From: Pseudoflavonifractor sp050943825
Lineage (GTDB): Bacteria > Bacillota > Clostridia > Oscillospirales > Oscillospiraceae
Length of the DNA stretch: 64,000 nucleotides
Direction of reading: 5' to 3'
NCBI RefSeq assembly: GCF_050943825.1
Contig: NZ_JBMNPX010000011.1
Span: forward strand, 1 to 64,000
Shown piece after piece: positions 7,098-15,365 of the stretch. Numbering within the stretch: position 1 is the first letter of the stretch; every line of letters starts with the position of its first letter. Made by a program: the position numbers and the translations under genes. A model generated the notes under the pieces. It had not been told where the DNA came from. It did no database searches and worked only from the letters and a program-made list of their open reading frames with translations.

Positions 7098-8231
7098 TCA
7101 GGCCTTGGATTCACCCAGCCGGCGGTGCACATCCCGGCGGAGCAGGGTGTACAGCACCGAGGCTACCGGTACGCTGACCAGGATGCCCACGAACTGGAAC
7201 AGTCCACCGCCCACCGTGACGGCGGCCAGCACCCAAATGGCGGGCAGGCCCACGTTGTTGCCCACCACACGGGGATAGATGACATTACCCTCAAACTGCT
7301 GAAGGCAGAGAAGGAAAATGAGGAAAATCAGGGTTTTCAGAGGGGAGACCATGATCAGCAGCACGGCGGCCACCGCGCCGCCCAGGAAGGCGCCCACCAT
7401 GGGGATCAGGGCTGTGGCGCCCACAATGACGCCGATGAGAGGGGCATAATCCGCCTGGATGAAGAGCATGCCCAGCGCGGTGAGGCCGCCCAGAATACAG
7501 GCCTCAATGAGCTGGCCGCTGACAAAGGCGGTGAAGGTGTTGGCGGTCAGATGGACCACGTCGGTGACCCAGGCCTCAACCTTGGGCGGCGCGTAGGCCT
7601 TGAGCACCCGGCGGCACTGGGAGAGCAGGGTGGCCTTGCCCGAGAGCATATAGATCGAGAAGATGATGGACAGGAAGCCCGTCACCACGATGGAGATAAT
7701 GTTACTGGTGATGGTCAGCAGCTGGGGAACAGCGGTGGTCAGGGTGTTGACCACGCCGTTGAGGGCGCCCTTGATGAGGTCGCTGAAGTTGGAGAGGTCC
7801 AGTTTGTCCAGATGCAGGGAGGAGAACAGGGGAGAGAGCCACTCCTGCCTGTTGAGCCATTCCTGAATATTGAGCATATAGCCGTTGATGCTGTTCAGGA
7901 AGATCTGAATGCTCTCCACCAGCTTGGGGAGTACCAGAGAGAAGAAGGCGATGATGAGCACAAACATTACCAGGTAAGAGGTAGCCACAGCCAGAGGCCG
8001 GGAGAGATTTTTGGCCTTTGTCCTCCTCAATCCCCGGTCGTAGAGCTGGGAAAAGAGCTGGCAGGGCCGGTTGAGCACGAAGGCGATGGCGAAGCCGATG
8101 AACAGGGGCTGGAACAGTCCGATGACGGTCCAGAACAGGCCGCGCACCTCATCAAACTGAATGATAAAGAGCACCAGGAGCACTGCGTAAGTAATAATCC
8201 AGAGAATACTTTTAAATAATTTTTTATCCAT
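7098..8231 (-). CDS. AI-2E family (PF01594) transporter
   Basis: A 377-residue membrane protein with the typical layout of the family: two N-terminal helices (SILWIITYAVLLVLFIIQF, then a second), a helix around residue 65-90, a large central segment, and a C-terminal block of helices with the PLIGVIVGATALIPMVGA stretch. Members export diverse small molecules or ions, and AI-2 transport itself is shown for few of them, so the substrate is unknown. I chose the ATG at 8231, preceded by GGAGCGGAAAG. An in-frame start 13 codons earlier has no ribosome site. Confidence 0.9.
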   Translation of the reverse strand: MDKKLFKSILWIITYAVLLVLFIIQFDEVRGLFWTVIGLFQPLFIGFAIAFVLNRPCQLFSQLYDRGLRRTKAKNLSRPLAVATSYLVMFVLIIAFFSLVLPKLVESIQIFLNSINGYMLNIQEWLNRQEWLSPLFSSLHLDKLDLSNFSDLIKGALNGVVNTLTTAVPQLLTITSNIISIVVTGFLSIIFSIYMLSGKATLLSQCRRVLKAYAPPKVEAWVTDVVHLTANTFTAFVSGQLIEACILGGLTALGMLFIQADYAPLIGVIVGATALIPMVGAFLGGAVAAVLLIMVSPLKTLIFLIFLLCLQQFEGNVIYPRVVGNNVGLPAIWVLAAVTVGGGLFQFVGILVSVPVASVLYTLLRRDVHRRLGESKA

Positions 8232-8312
8232 TCTTTCCGCTCCAGTCGGGAAAAAGTTACGGGGGTGCACCCACTATATCATTGTATATGGGGCAAGTCA
8301 ATTAAAGTTTGG

Positions 8313-9242
8313 TTAAGATTGGGAGAGGCACAACCCTGCCAGCTGTTCCACACCGTCCCGGTAGCCCAGTTCCATCCGCCACCGGGCTCCCTTTGCAGTA
8401 AAGTCAAAGGTACCAGCCGGTCCGCCCAGCTCCGCGCTGGGGAAGATCTCCACCAGCCTGGCCTCCGGGAACAGCCCGGCATCCACTTTGGAACTGCCGG
8501 ACAGGTGGACCACCAGGATAGTGCGGCAGCCCTCCAGCTCGTAAAGAGGCCGCACCGGCACATTGTCTCCCCAGGGCGGCAGGCCGCCGTCCAGATACAG
8601 CCTCTTCTCCACCGACCCCATGGGGAAGAAGAAGGGGATGGCAGCCGAGGCCTGCAGGATGGCCCGGATATCCTCCGGGGCTCTGCCGTTGAGCAGGAAG
8701 CGGTCCGGCTTGAGCCATGGAATCCGCAGGCAGGTGGCGTAGCACCGGACCGGAGAGGCGGCCAGCCGGGCACAGTCCACTGCACCGTCTATCATCTCAC
8801 CCAGCCCGTCGGCGGAGATGATGCCCGACATGAGCAGCTGAGAGAGGGTGGGGAGCAGGCGATTCCGCAGAAAAAAGAGGGCCGTTGAGGCGGTGGCTCC
8901 GACGGAGACAGGGACTAAGGGATCGGGGACGCTGCCTCTGTGAAGAAAATCTTTAAAGCGCTGCCCCAGCCCTGGTGAGGACAGAAGCTGGGCAATCTGG
9001 GCCTCCGCTTTGTCCGGGTCGGGGGAGAAGATGATGTGGGTAGGGGACAGGTCCCGCCACACGGTCCGGGCACGCTCCAAATCCCCCGTGGCAAAGAGGG
9101 CAGCGTTGAGGGCCCCTACCGAGGTGCCCGACACGGCGGTCACAGATTGCTCCAGCCCCAGATCCCGCAGGGCCTGCCACACGCCGATCTCATAGGCGCC
9201 CTTTCCGCCGCCGCCCGCCAGCACCAGTCCCAGCTTTTCCAC
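8313..9242 (-). CDS. Patatin-like phospholipase
   Basis: About 309 residues with the bacterial patatin pattern: the glycine-rich oxyanion loop GGGGKG (residues 10-15), the nucleophile elbow GTSVG with Ser41, and the second member of the Ser-Asp dyad in YLDGGLPPWGDN. It is expected to be a cytoplasmic or membrane-associated serine acyl hydrolase on phospholipids or other esters. No signal peptide is seen. I place the start at the GTG at 9242, about 11 bases after AGGGAGG. A GTG at 9254 directly abuts that site and is less likely. Confidence 0.9.
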   Translation of the reverse strand: MEKLGLVLAGGGGKGAYEIGVWQALRDLGLEQSVTAVSGTSVGALNAALFATGDLERARTVWRDLSPTHIIFSPDPDKAEAQIAQLLSSPGLGQRFKDFLHRGSVPDPLVPVSVGATASTALFFLRNRLLPTLSQLLMSGIISADGLGEMIDGAVDCARLAASPVRCYATCLRIPWLKPDRFLLNGRAPEDIRAILQASAAIPFFFPMGSVEKRLYLDGGLPPWGDNVPVRPLYELEGCRTILVVHLSGSSKVDAGLFPEARLVEIFPSAELGGPAGTFDFTAKGARWRMELGYRDGVEQLAGLCLSQS

Positions 9243-9343
9243 AGCACAGGCCACCTCCCTTAAATGATGAAAAACAGTTTACCAGAATCAGGGGAGAGAG
9301 AAAATATCCGGGGATAGAATTAAGGGAAAATTTTCGAAAGGAC

Positions 9344-9371
9344 TTGACTTTCCGGCAGGATGTTTTATAAT
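9344..9371 (+). promoter_or_regulatory. Sigma-A type promoter for nifS-nifU
   Basis: TTGACT at 9344-9349 and TATAAT at 9366-9371 with 16-bp spacing, about 60 bp before the nifS start. I see no IscR-like gene or site nearby. Confidence 0.75.
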
Positions 9372-9431
9372 CATAGTAAACATATAGGAATTAAGAGGAA
9401 TGAGAAATCAGCCTTTGAGAGGAGTATATCC

Positions 9432-10625
9432 ATGTCCAGATTCATCTATGCAGATCATGCGGCCACAACGGCCCTTTCTGATACGGCCCTCAGGGCCATG
9501 ACCCCCTATTTCCAGCAGCAGTATGGCAACCCCTCCAGCCTCTACCGCTTTGCCCAGGAGGCCAAGAGCGACCTGGAGCAGGCCCGGGCGGAGATTGCCG
9601 CCTGCCTGGGCGCCAGGCCCGAGGAGATTTACTTCACTTCCGGCGGCACCGAGGCGGACAACTGGGCCCTGAAGGGCGTGGCCGAGCTGCGCCAGAAGAA
9701 GGGAAAGCACATCATCACCACCGCCATCGAGCACCACGCCGTGCTCCACACCGCCCAGTGGCTGGAGAAGCAGGGCTATGAGGTGACCTATGTCCCGGTG
9801 GACAGCGAGGGTCGGGTGGACCCCGCCGCCGTAAAGGCGGCCATCCGTCCGGACACCATCCTCATCTCCGTCATGGCGGCCAACAACGAGATTGGCACCG
9901 TGGAGCCCATCGCGGAGATCGGCGCCATCGCCCGGGAGGCGGGGGTGCTCTTCCATACCGACGCCGTCCAGGCGGTAGGACATATCCCGGTCAACGTGGA
10001 GGACTGGAAGGTGGACCTGCTGTCCCTCTCCGGCCACAAGATCTACGGCCCCAGAGGCATCGGCGTGCTCTACATGCGCAAGCCCCTCCGGCTGCCGCCC
10101 CTCATCCACGGCGGCGGACAGGAGAAGGGCCGCCGGTCCGGTACGGAGAACGTGGCCGCCGCGGTTGGCCTGGCCGCCGCCCTCCGGGAGGCGGTGGACG
10201 GCCTGAACGAGGAGAGCCGCCGCCTGTCCGCTCTGCGGGACAAGCTGCTGGACGGCCTGTCCGCCCTGCCCTATGCCCGGGTCACCGGTTCCCGGGACCA
10301 CCGGCTCCCCGGCACCGCCTCCCTGGTGTTTGAGGGCGTGGAGGGAGAGGCCCTGCTGCTCCAGCTGGATCGGGCGGGAATCTGCGCCTCCTCCGGCTCC
10401 GCCTGCTCCTCCGCCTCCCTGGACCCCTCCCACGTGCTGCTGGCCATCGGCCTGCCCCACGCCATCGCCCACGGCTCCCTCCGCCTGAGCCTGGGCCGGG
10501 AGACCACCGAAGAGGACGTGGACACCATCCTGCGGGAGGTGCCCAAGGCGGTACAGTACCTGCGTGAGATGTCCCCCGTGTGGGACAAAGAGACCGGCCG
10601 CCCCACCTGGGACCTGGACGAGTGA
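9432..10625 (+). CDS. nifS: Cysteine desulfurase (NifS type)
   Basis: A PLP enzyme that takes sulfur from cysteine as an enzyme-bound persulfide for Fe-S cluster assembly. 397 residues. The PLP lysine is Lys203 in SLSGHKIYGPRG, and the catalytic Cys325 lies in SSGSACSSASLDPSH, a short-loop variant as in NifS. GTEADN and IEHHAV mark the cofactor site. The start at 9432 follows GGAG with a suitable gap. It is followed after 18 bp by the scaffold gene nifU, so the pair forms a minimal clostridial ISC/NIF-like assembly operon. Confidence 0.95.
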   Translation: MSRFIYADHAATTALSDTALRAMTPYFQQQYGNPSSLYRFAQEAKSDLEQARAEIAACLGARPEEIYFTSGGTEADNWALKGVAELRQKKGKHIITTAIEHHAVLHTAQWLEKQGYEVTYVPVDSEGRVDPAAVKAAIRPDTILISVMAANNEIGTVEPIAEIGAIAREAGVLFHTDAVQAVGHIPVNVEDWKVDLLSLSGHKIYGPRGIGVLYMRKPLRLPPLIHGGGQEKGRRSGTENVAAAVGLAAALREAVDGLNEESRRLSALRDKLLDGLSALPYARVTGSRDHRLPGTASLVFEGVEGEALLLQLDRAGICASSGSACSSASLDPSHVLLAIGLPHAIAHGSLRLSLGRETTEEDVDTILREVPKAVQYLREMSPVWDKETGRPTWDLDE

Positions 10626-10643
10626 GAAAAGGAGAGACAAGCT

Positions 10644-11081
10644 ATGCTGTATTCTGAGAAGGTCATGGACCATTTTGAGCATCCCCGCAATGTGGGTGAG
10701 ATCCCCGATGCCGACGGCGTGGGCCAGGTGGGCAACCCCAAGTGCGGCGACATCATGAAGATGTACCTGAAGATTGACAACGACGTGATCACTGACGTGA
10801 AGTTCAAGACCTTTGGCTGCGGGTCGGCCATCGCGTCTTCCTCCATGGCAACCGAGATGATCAAGGGTAAGCCGGTGGCCGAGGCCATGAAGCTGACCAA
10901 CGCGGCGGTGGCCGAGGCCCTGGACGGCTTGCCCGGACACAAGCTCCACTGCTCCGTGCTGGCCGAGGAGGCCATCAAGGCGGCCCTGGCCGACTACTAC
11001 AAAAAGCAGGGCGTGGACCCGGAGACCGTGGAGGGCTTTGCCTGCGGCGGGTGCTGCGGCGGCTGCGGGCACGAGCATTAA
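10644..11081 (+). CDS. nifU: Fe-S cluster scaffold protein NifU/IscU type
   Basis: A 145-residue U-type scaffold on which clusters are built with sulfur from NifS. The three conserved ligand cysteines are visible in NPKCGD, TFGCGSAIASSSM and KLHCSVLAEEAI. The Asp after the first cysteine, typical of scaffold function, is present. The C-terminal tail CGGCCGGCGHEH adds four cysteines and a histidine, a Cys-rich extension found in many clostridial homologues, and may bind additional metal. It is co-transcribed with nifS. Confidence 0.95.
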   Translation: MLYSEKVMDHFEHPRNVGEIPDADGVGQVGNPKCGDIMKMYLKIDNDVITDVKFKTFGCGSAIASSSMATEMIKGKPVAEAMKLTNAAVAEALDGLPGHKLHCSVLAEEAIKAALADYYKKQGVDPETVEGFACGGCCGGCGHEH

Positions 11082-11084
11082 AAG

Positions 11085-11119
11085 AACAGGACGGAAGGCC
11101 AACGGCCTTCCGTCCTGTT
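11085..11119. terminator. Terminator between nifU and the XRE gene
   Basis: A perfect 16-bp stem with a 3-base loop, with AA and TT at the two sides. It serves the convergent nifU and XRE-family genes. Confidence 0.8.
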
Positions 11120-11123
11120 TGCG

Positions 11124-11573
11124 TTATTTCTGCTTCAGCAGCTCCCGGTGGACTGCCTTGGCGATGAGCTCCTGACCCTCGGGGGAGCGGAGGGTGTCCA
11201 GCACGATGGAGCGGAGCAGGTCCTGCACCTGCTTGCTGGAGAGCACCGAGTCCATCACCGTGCCCTGGGGCTGGGCGGAGGGCTGGGCCTTCCGGGGGGC
11301 GGGAGTGGGGACGTGGACCGGCTCGTCCTGGGGCACGGCGCCGCTCATCCAGTCCTCCTGGCGGGTGGGGTCGCTGCTCTCGCCACGCAGGTAGAACAGG
11401 GACACGCCGAAATAATTGGCCATCTTCTCCTGCTGGTCCTTGGTGGGGGTCTGGCGGCCGGTCTCAAATTTCTCAAAGGCGCCCTTGGGGAAGCCCAGAG
11501 CGGCGGCCGCCGCGGGACGGCTCAGGCCCCTGGCCGTGCGGAGCTCCTCAATGCGCTGTGCAAGTGTAACCAT
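11124..11573 (-). CDS. XRE-family transcriptional regulator
   Basis: 149 residues. Residues of about 5-60 form a Cro/CI helix-turn-helix (QRIEELRTARGLSRPAAAAA ... GAFEKFETGRQTPTKDQQEK). A Pro/Gln-rich linker and a helical C-terminal part with acidic and basic residues (about 105-149) follow. No effector domain is recognised. The ATG at 11573 has an AAAGGGAG site. The gene converges on nifU and diverges from the stalk-domain pseudogene at 11826, which has its own promoter. Target genes are unknown. Confidence 0.85.
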   Translation of the reverse strand: MVTLAQRIEELRTARGLSRPAAAAALGFPKGAFEKFETGRQTPTKDQQEKMANYFGVSLFYLRGESSDPTRQEDWMSGAVPQDEPVHVPTPAPRKAQPSAQPQGTVMDSVLSSKQVQDLLRSIVLDTLRSPEGQELIAKAVHRELLKQK

Positions 11574-11609
11574 GAAACAAACTCCCTTTCGGTTGAACTG
11601 ACAGGCAAT

Positions 11610-11638
11610 ATTATACCGCCTCATGAGCCCCGCCGCAA
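11610..11638 (-). promoter_or_regulatory. Promoter of the XRE gene
   Basis: On the minus strand, TTGCGG (11633-11638) and TATAAT (11610-11615) with 17-bp spacing, about 35 bp upstream of the start. Confidence 0.65.
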
Positions 11639-11743
11639 GAGCGGAAGACAACGGCTTTCCACCGTGCAGAGGGCGGAATGTGGAAGGACGGAACCTGTCT
11701 GCCCCTCTGTGCGTCCAAAGAGAGAAAAATATCCGCCTGGCTG

Positions 11744-11772
11744 TTGCAATTCGGGTGCCTGGTTTGTATACA
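11744..11772 (+). promoter_or_regulatory. Promoter of the stalk/DUF4367-like gene
   Basis: TTGCAA (11744-11749) and TATACA (11767-11772) with 17-bp spacing, 54 bp before the ATG at 11826. Confidence 0.65.
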
Positions 11773-11825
11773 GGGCAGAAGGGGCTGAACCCCTCCCGAT
11801 TTCAACACTGGAAAGGATGGTTTTT

Positions 11826-12633
11826 ATGAAAAAGATGATGTGCGGCGCGCTGTGCGCGGCTCTTCTGACCTGCTCCGTGGGTGCGGCGGCTGCCGACAGC
11901 TATACCGTCACGGTGGATGGCACCGCCCTGGACCTGAGCGGCAAGACGCCCTTTGTGTCCCAGGAGAAGGTGATGGCCGGTGGCCGAGGCGCTGGGCTAC
12001 ACCGTCACCTGGACGGCGGAGGATGCCCAGCGGGTGGAGATTGACAACGGCGTGGTCCGCACCTGGGTGACCATCGGCGTGGACAGCTACTGCCGCACCA
12101 GCAGCACCGCGCTGGGCATGGGCGCACCCCAGTCCTTCGGCGCGGCGCCGGTGGCCATGGACAACACCACCTATGTGCCGGTGGACCTCTTCGCCATGAT
12201 GGGCGACACGGTGGAGACCGACGGTACCGATATTACCTTCGCTGCCATGGAAAACCAGACTCAGATCCCCAACCCCATCGTGGCCTATGACACCCTGGAG
12301 GAGGCCATGGCCGCCGCTGGCGTGGAGGTCGTGCTGCCCGACTTCCCGGCGGAGTGGCAGCAGAGCCAGGTCTCCGTCATCGGCGGCGACCTGCTCCAGG
12401 TGACCTACACCAACGGCACGGACACCATCCTGTTCCGGGCCGCCGCCGGGGACGAGGACACCAGCGGCGATTACAACGTCTACGACAATACCTGGACCGT
12501 GGGCGACGTAACCCTGAAGGGCAGCGGGGATCAGGCTGTGCTGGCCATCTGGCAGCGGGACGGCGTCAGCTATTCCCTCAGCTTCTCCGCCCCCATGGAC
12601 GGCGCTGCGGCCGCTGAGCTGGCGGGCGCCTGA
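11826..12633 (+). pseudogene. Frameshifted secreted stalk-domain / DUF4367-like protein
   Basis: An ATG at 11826 opens a signal peptide (MKKMMCGALCAALLTCSVGA...) and the first part of a copper-amine-oxidase N-terminal-like domain up to SQEKVM at about 11973. The frame is then lost, and the rest of the domain (AEALGYTVTWTAEDAQRVEI ...) continues in another frame to 12633. By comparison with the family, the VPVRA segment is missing at the junction, so a deletion of about 11 bases is the simplest explanation. The C-terminal 90 residues (from about 12330) resemble DUF4367 and are closely similar to the C-terminal domain of the anti-sigma-like protein at 13129. A sequencing error cannot be excluded. 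Confidence 0.75.
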
Positions 12634-12662
12634 GGAAGAGACATAACAGGGAGTGACAGAAC

Positions 12663-13148
12663 ATGCCGGACGAGAGGCAGAACGGGGCACGGGTGCTGGA
12701 GGGCTATGGGGACGCCATTCTCAGGCTGGCCTACTCCTACCTCCACAGCCGGACCGACGCGGAGGATGTGCTCCAGGACACCCTGGTGCAGTATCTGACG
12801 AAGCGTCCTGAGTTCGGGGGACCGGCCCACGAAAAGGCCTGGCTCATGCGGGTGGCCATCAACCTGTGCAAGAACCAGCTCTCCGCCCCCTGGAAGCGGC
12901 GCTGGGAGGAGCTGGACGAGGATCAGCCCTGCTTTGACCAGGAGGAGAGCGCGGTGCTGGAGGCGGTAAACGGCCTGCCGGTAAAGTACCGGGAGGTCAT
13001 CCACCTCTACTACGTGGAGGGCTACTCCACCGCCGAGATCGCAAGTCTTCTTGGCCGCGGAGAGGGTGCCGTGCGGGTACAGCTGAGCCGGGGACGGGAG
13101 CGTCTGCGGCAGGTGTTGAAGGAGGCGTATGACTTTGGAGAAGAATAG
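12663..13148 (+). CDS. ECF-type RNA polymerase sigma factor
   Basis: A 161-residue sigma-70 family protein with region 2 (AILRLAYSYLHSRTDAEDVLQDT) and region 4 (LPVKYREVIHLYYVEGYSTAEIA ... EGAVRVQLSRGRERL) only, the ECF layout. A GGGAG site lies before the ATG. The next gene overlaps it by 20 bases and encodes a membrane protein with a DUF4367-like domain. The pair is therefore a sigma/anti-sigma unit, probably responding to a cell-envelope signal. The stalk-domain protein just upstream shares the sensor-like domain and may have been part of the same unit. Confidence 0.92.
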   Translation: MPDERQNGARVLEGYGDAILRLAYSYLHSRTDAEDVLQDTLVQYLTKRPEFGGPAHEKAWLMRVAINLCKNQLSAPWKRRWEELDEDQPCFDQEESAVLEAVNGLPVKYREVIHLYYVEGYSTAEIASLLGRGEGAVRVQLSRGRERLRQVLKEAYDFGEE

Positions 13149-13773
13149 GTATTCCGTGGCCATGGACAAGCTCCATGTCACGCCGGAGGAGCGGGAGCGG
13201 CTGCTGGAGCGTGCCCTGGAGCAGGCGCAGCTGCAGAAAACCGCGCCCAGAGCCGTACACACATACCGCCGCTGGGCGCCCTTGGCTGCCGCTGCCTGTA
13301 TCTGCCTGGTGCTGGCAGGTGTGATGGTCATCCCCAGCTGGAGCGACCCCGTTACCTCACCGCCCGTCCAGGTGACCAACCCTGTAGTCCAGTCGGAGGA
13401 CCTGGAGGCACTTCAATCTGCCGCTCCCTTTGCGCTCTCCGTTCCCACGGAACTGCCCGAGGGCTGGAAGGTGGAAAGTGCATCCCTCATCATGGGCTCC
13501 CTGGCCCAGGTGGTGTACACCGACGGCACGGACACCATCACCTACCGCATGGCGGAGGGGGCAGAGGATGTGAGCGGCGACTACAACGCCTATCCCTGGA
13601 CGGAAGAGGCCGATTTGGACGGCATTACTGTCACCCTGAAGGGGCAGCAGGAGGGCGCTGTCCTCCTGGCGGTGTGGACCGACGGAGCGTACAGCTATGC
13701 CATCTCCTGTTCCACCCCCCTGACGGCAGAACAGGCGGCGGCCATAGCTGCCAGCGTGGCGCCGATGGAATAA
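13129..13773 (+). CDS. Membrane anti-sigma-like protein with DUF4367-like domain
   Basis: 214 residues: an N-terminal cytoplasmic helical part (about 1-45) with no zinc motif, one membrane helix (about 46-66, RWAPLAAAACICLVLAGVMV), and an extracytoplasmic domain (about 95-214) with LPEGWKVESA, YTDGTDTITYRMAEGAEDV and VTLKGQQEGAVLLAVW blocks. That domain repeats the C-terminal part of the broken gene at 11826. Overlap with the sigma gene implies coupled translation. The role of holding the sigma factor at the membrane is inferred from gene order and topology. Confidence 0.8.
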   Translation: MTLEKNRYSVAMDKLHVTPEERERLLERALEQAQLQKTAPRAVHTYRRWAPLAAAACICLVLAGVMVIPSWSDPVTSPPVQVTNPVVQSEDLEALQSAAPFALSVPTELPEGWKVESASLIMGSLAQVVYTDGTDTITYRMAEGAEDVSGDYNAYPWTEEADLDGITVTLKGQQEGAVLLAVWTDGAYSYAISCSTPLTAEQAAAIAASVAPME

Positions 13774-13782
13774 GAAAAAATA

Positions 13783-13856
13783 GGAGGCCCGGGAGCAATG
13801 CTCCCGGGCCTCCTGCGCAATAAAAAAGAGACGCGCTCCGTTTGGAACGCGTCTCT
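13783..13856 (-). terminator. Two terminator hairpins of the rpsF operon
   Basis: Hairpins at 13827-13856 and 13783-13813 are each followed on the minus strand by a run of T (A-runs at 13822-13827 and 13773-13780). They end the minus-strand rpsF-ssb-rpsR transcript. The second may also stop the converging anti-sigma transcript. Confidence 0.8.
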
Positions 13857-13868
13857 GATGTGACGGAA

Positions 13869-14108
13869 TTAGTCGGTCACGTAGGGCAGCAGAGCGATCT
13901 GACGAGCCCGCTTGATGGCCTCGGTCAGCTGACGCTGATGCATGGCGCAGGTGCCGGTGGTACGGCGGGGCAGGATCTTGGAACGCTCAGAGAGGAAGCG
14001 GCGCAGCTTCACCGCATCCTTGTAATCGATGTGCTCGACCTTGTCCACACAGAAGGTGCAGACCTTGCGGCGCTTCCGGCCGCGGGGACGCTCTCTATCC
14101 ATAGCCAT
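13869..14108 (-). CDS. rpsR: Ribosomal protein S18
   Basis: A 79-residue small-subunit protein that pairs with S6 in the platform. The body is typical (YKDAVKLRRFLSERSKILPRRTTGTCAMHQRQLTEAIKRAR). The N-terminal part keeps CTFC, and a further Cys lies in TGTCAMHQ, so this is probably the zinc-binding (C+) form. It is the last gene of the rpsF-ssb-rpsR operon. Confidence 0.97.
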   Translation of the reverse strand: MAMDRERPRGRKRRKVCTFCVDKVEHIDYKDAVKLRRFLSERSKILPRRTTGTCAMHQRQLTEAIKRARQIALLPYVTD

Positions 14109-14198
14109 GGTAGCAAAACCTCCGTTTCGTGGGGCGATGACCCCTTGATGTCATGGGCACGCAGATGCGGCCCGGAATGTTGTGTGTGGGCTGCGCCT

Positions 14199-14684
14199 TT
14201 AGAAGGGCAGCTCGCCGTCGTCATCGGTCAGGTCGCCGAACTCGTTGCCGGAAGGACCGGCAGGCGCGGCGTAGCCAGTGGACGGGGCGGGGGCGGGAGG
14301 CGGCGCATAGCCGCCCTGAGCGCCGTAGCTGGGGGCGGAATAGCCGCCGGCCTCGGCGTCCCGCTTGGAATCGCCAAAGTAGACATTGTCCGCGATGACC
14401 TCGGCGGAGCGGCGCTTGCCGCCGTCGCGGTCGGTCCAGTCGCGGATCTGCAGACGGCCCTCCACCACGGCCAGACGGCCCTTGGTGAAGAAGCGGGAGA
14501 CGAACTCAGCCGTCTGCCGCCAGGCCACGATGTCGATGAAATCGGTGGCCTTCTCGCCGGTCTGCTTGTCCTTGAAGTCCCGGTCCACGGCCAGAGAGAA
14601 GGAAGCCACAGGGGTCCCCGTCTGAGTGTGCCGCAGCTCGGGATCACGGGTCAGACGGCCCATGAGAATAATGCGGTTAAGCAT
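14199..14684 (-). CDS. ssb: Single-stranded DNA-binding protein
   Basis: 161 residues: an N-terminal OB fold (MLNRIILMGRLTRDPELRHT ... VASFSLAVDR ... FIDIVAWRQTAEF) to about residue 105, a flexible Gly/Ala/Pro/Tyr linker, and the acidic tip DLTDDDGELPF, which in this family recruits replication and repair partners. Its position between rpsF and rpsR is the conserved Firmicutes arrangement. AGGAGGAAGAT precedes the ATG. Confidence 0.97.
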   Translation of the reverse strand: MLNRIILMGRLTRDPELRHTQTGTPVASFSLAVDRDFKDKQTGEKATDFIDIVAWRQTAEFVSRFFTKGRLAVVEGRLQIRDWTDRDGGKRRSAEVIADNVYFGDSKRDAEAGGYSAPSYGAQGGYAPPPAPAPSTGYAAPAGPSGNEFGDLTDDDGELPF

Positions 14685-14694
14685 ATCTTCCTCC

Positions 14695-14991
14695 TTACTC
14701 GTCCTTGCAGACGATCAGGGAGCGGACAACGCCGTCAGTAATGCGGAAGATACGATCCAGCTCCAGGGGGAAGCTGGGGGCGGAAGTAAAGGTCATGAGG
14801 ACGTAGTAGCCGTCGTTCTTGTCGTTGATGGGATAGGCCAGACGGCGCTTGCCCCACTCGTCAACCTCGGTCAGAGTGCCGTTGGACTCCACCAGGGTCT
14901 TGAACTTGGCCACGAGGGCGGCGGTAGCCTCCTCGCCCAGATCGGCGTCCAGAATGTAGACAGCCTCGTAGTTCGCGCTGAGCTTTGCCAT
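14695..14991 (-). CDS. rpsF: Ribosomal protein S6
   Basis: A 98-residue first gene of the operon. It begins with YEAVYILDADLGEEATAALV and has the conserved WGKRRLAYPINDKNDGYYVLMTF core of S6. It forms a heterodimer with S18 on the 30S platform, and in several phyla the S6-S18 pair represses its own mRNA through a leader hairpin (see 15020-15042). AAGGAGG lies ahead of the ATG. Confidence 0.97.
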   Translation of the reverse strand: MAKLSANYEAVYILDADLGEEATAALVAKFKTLVESNGTLTEVDEWGKRRLAYPINDKNDGYYVLMTFTSAPSFPLELDRIFRITDGVVRSLIVCKDE

Positions 14992-15019
14992 GTTTTGTGC
15001 ACCTCCTTATGGACGTATG

Positions 15020-15042
15020 GCCCTCATATCTCGGATGAGGGC
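15020..15042 (-). promoter_or_regulatory. Candidate S6:S18 autoregulatory leader hairpin
   Basis: Within the roughly 85-nt rpsF leader an 8-bp perfect stem (GCCCTCAT / ATGAGGGC) closes a loop that begins CCG in the mRNA sense. The known S6:S18-binding motif in rpsF leaders is a hairpin presenting a CCG element. The match is by shape and position, not by alignment. Confidence 0.45.
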
Positions 15043-15082
15043 AAGGATGAGTTGTCTGTATCGGATACAAACAAGCTATACT

Positions 15083-15110
15083 ATTATATAAAAAAATCCA
15101 GGATTGTCAA
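15083..15110 (-). promoter_or_regulatory. Promoter of rpsF-ssb-rpsR
   Basis: On the minus strand TTGACA (15105-15110) and TATAAT (15083-15088) with 16-bp spacing, both perfect hexamers. This fits a highly expressed ribosomal protein operon. Confidence 0.9.
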
Positions 15111-15365
15111 GAGGAATATGCGGGAAAATTAAAAAAACGCAGAGAAAGAGCGGATTTGGCAGCCGGGCCGGGGAGATTTCCGGGCCTGGTTTTTTGCCGG
15201 GAAAATTTTTTTGAAAAAATTTTTTCCGCTGTGCAATAAAACGCACGCCCCGTCCGTTAATGGTGCAGAAGGGCACACAAGGGGCGGACCTCTCCCGGGG
15301 GAGGGCGCTCCGCCCACACACCAACATATAAAACAATCAATGGGTAAAGAAAGGAAGTATTGAGT

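Noticed and set aside
7083..8219. Long open frame antisense to the AI-2E transporter, rich in His, Gln and Gly.
   Set aside because: A shadow of high-GC codon bias. The opposite strand encodes a recognisable membrane transporter.
15200..15230. Terminator or riboswitch in the AT-rich dyad ahead of the PepSY gene.
   Set aside because: The stem is only A/T and has no following T-run distinct from itself. There is no conserved RNA motif.
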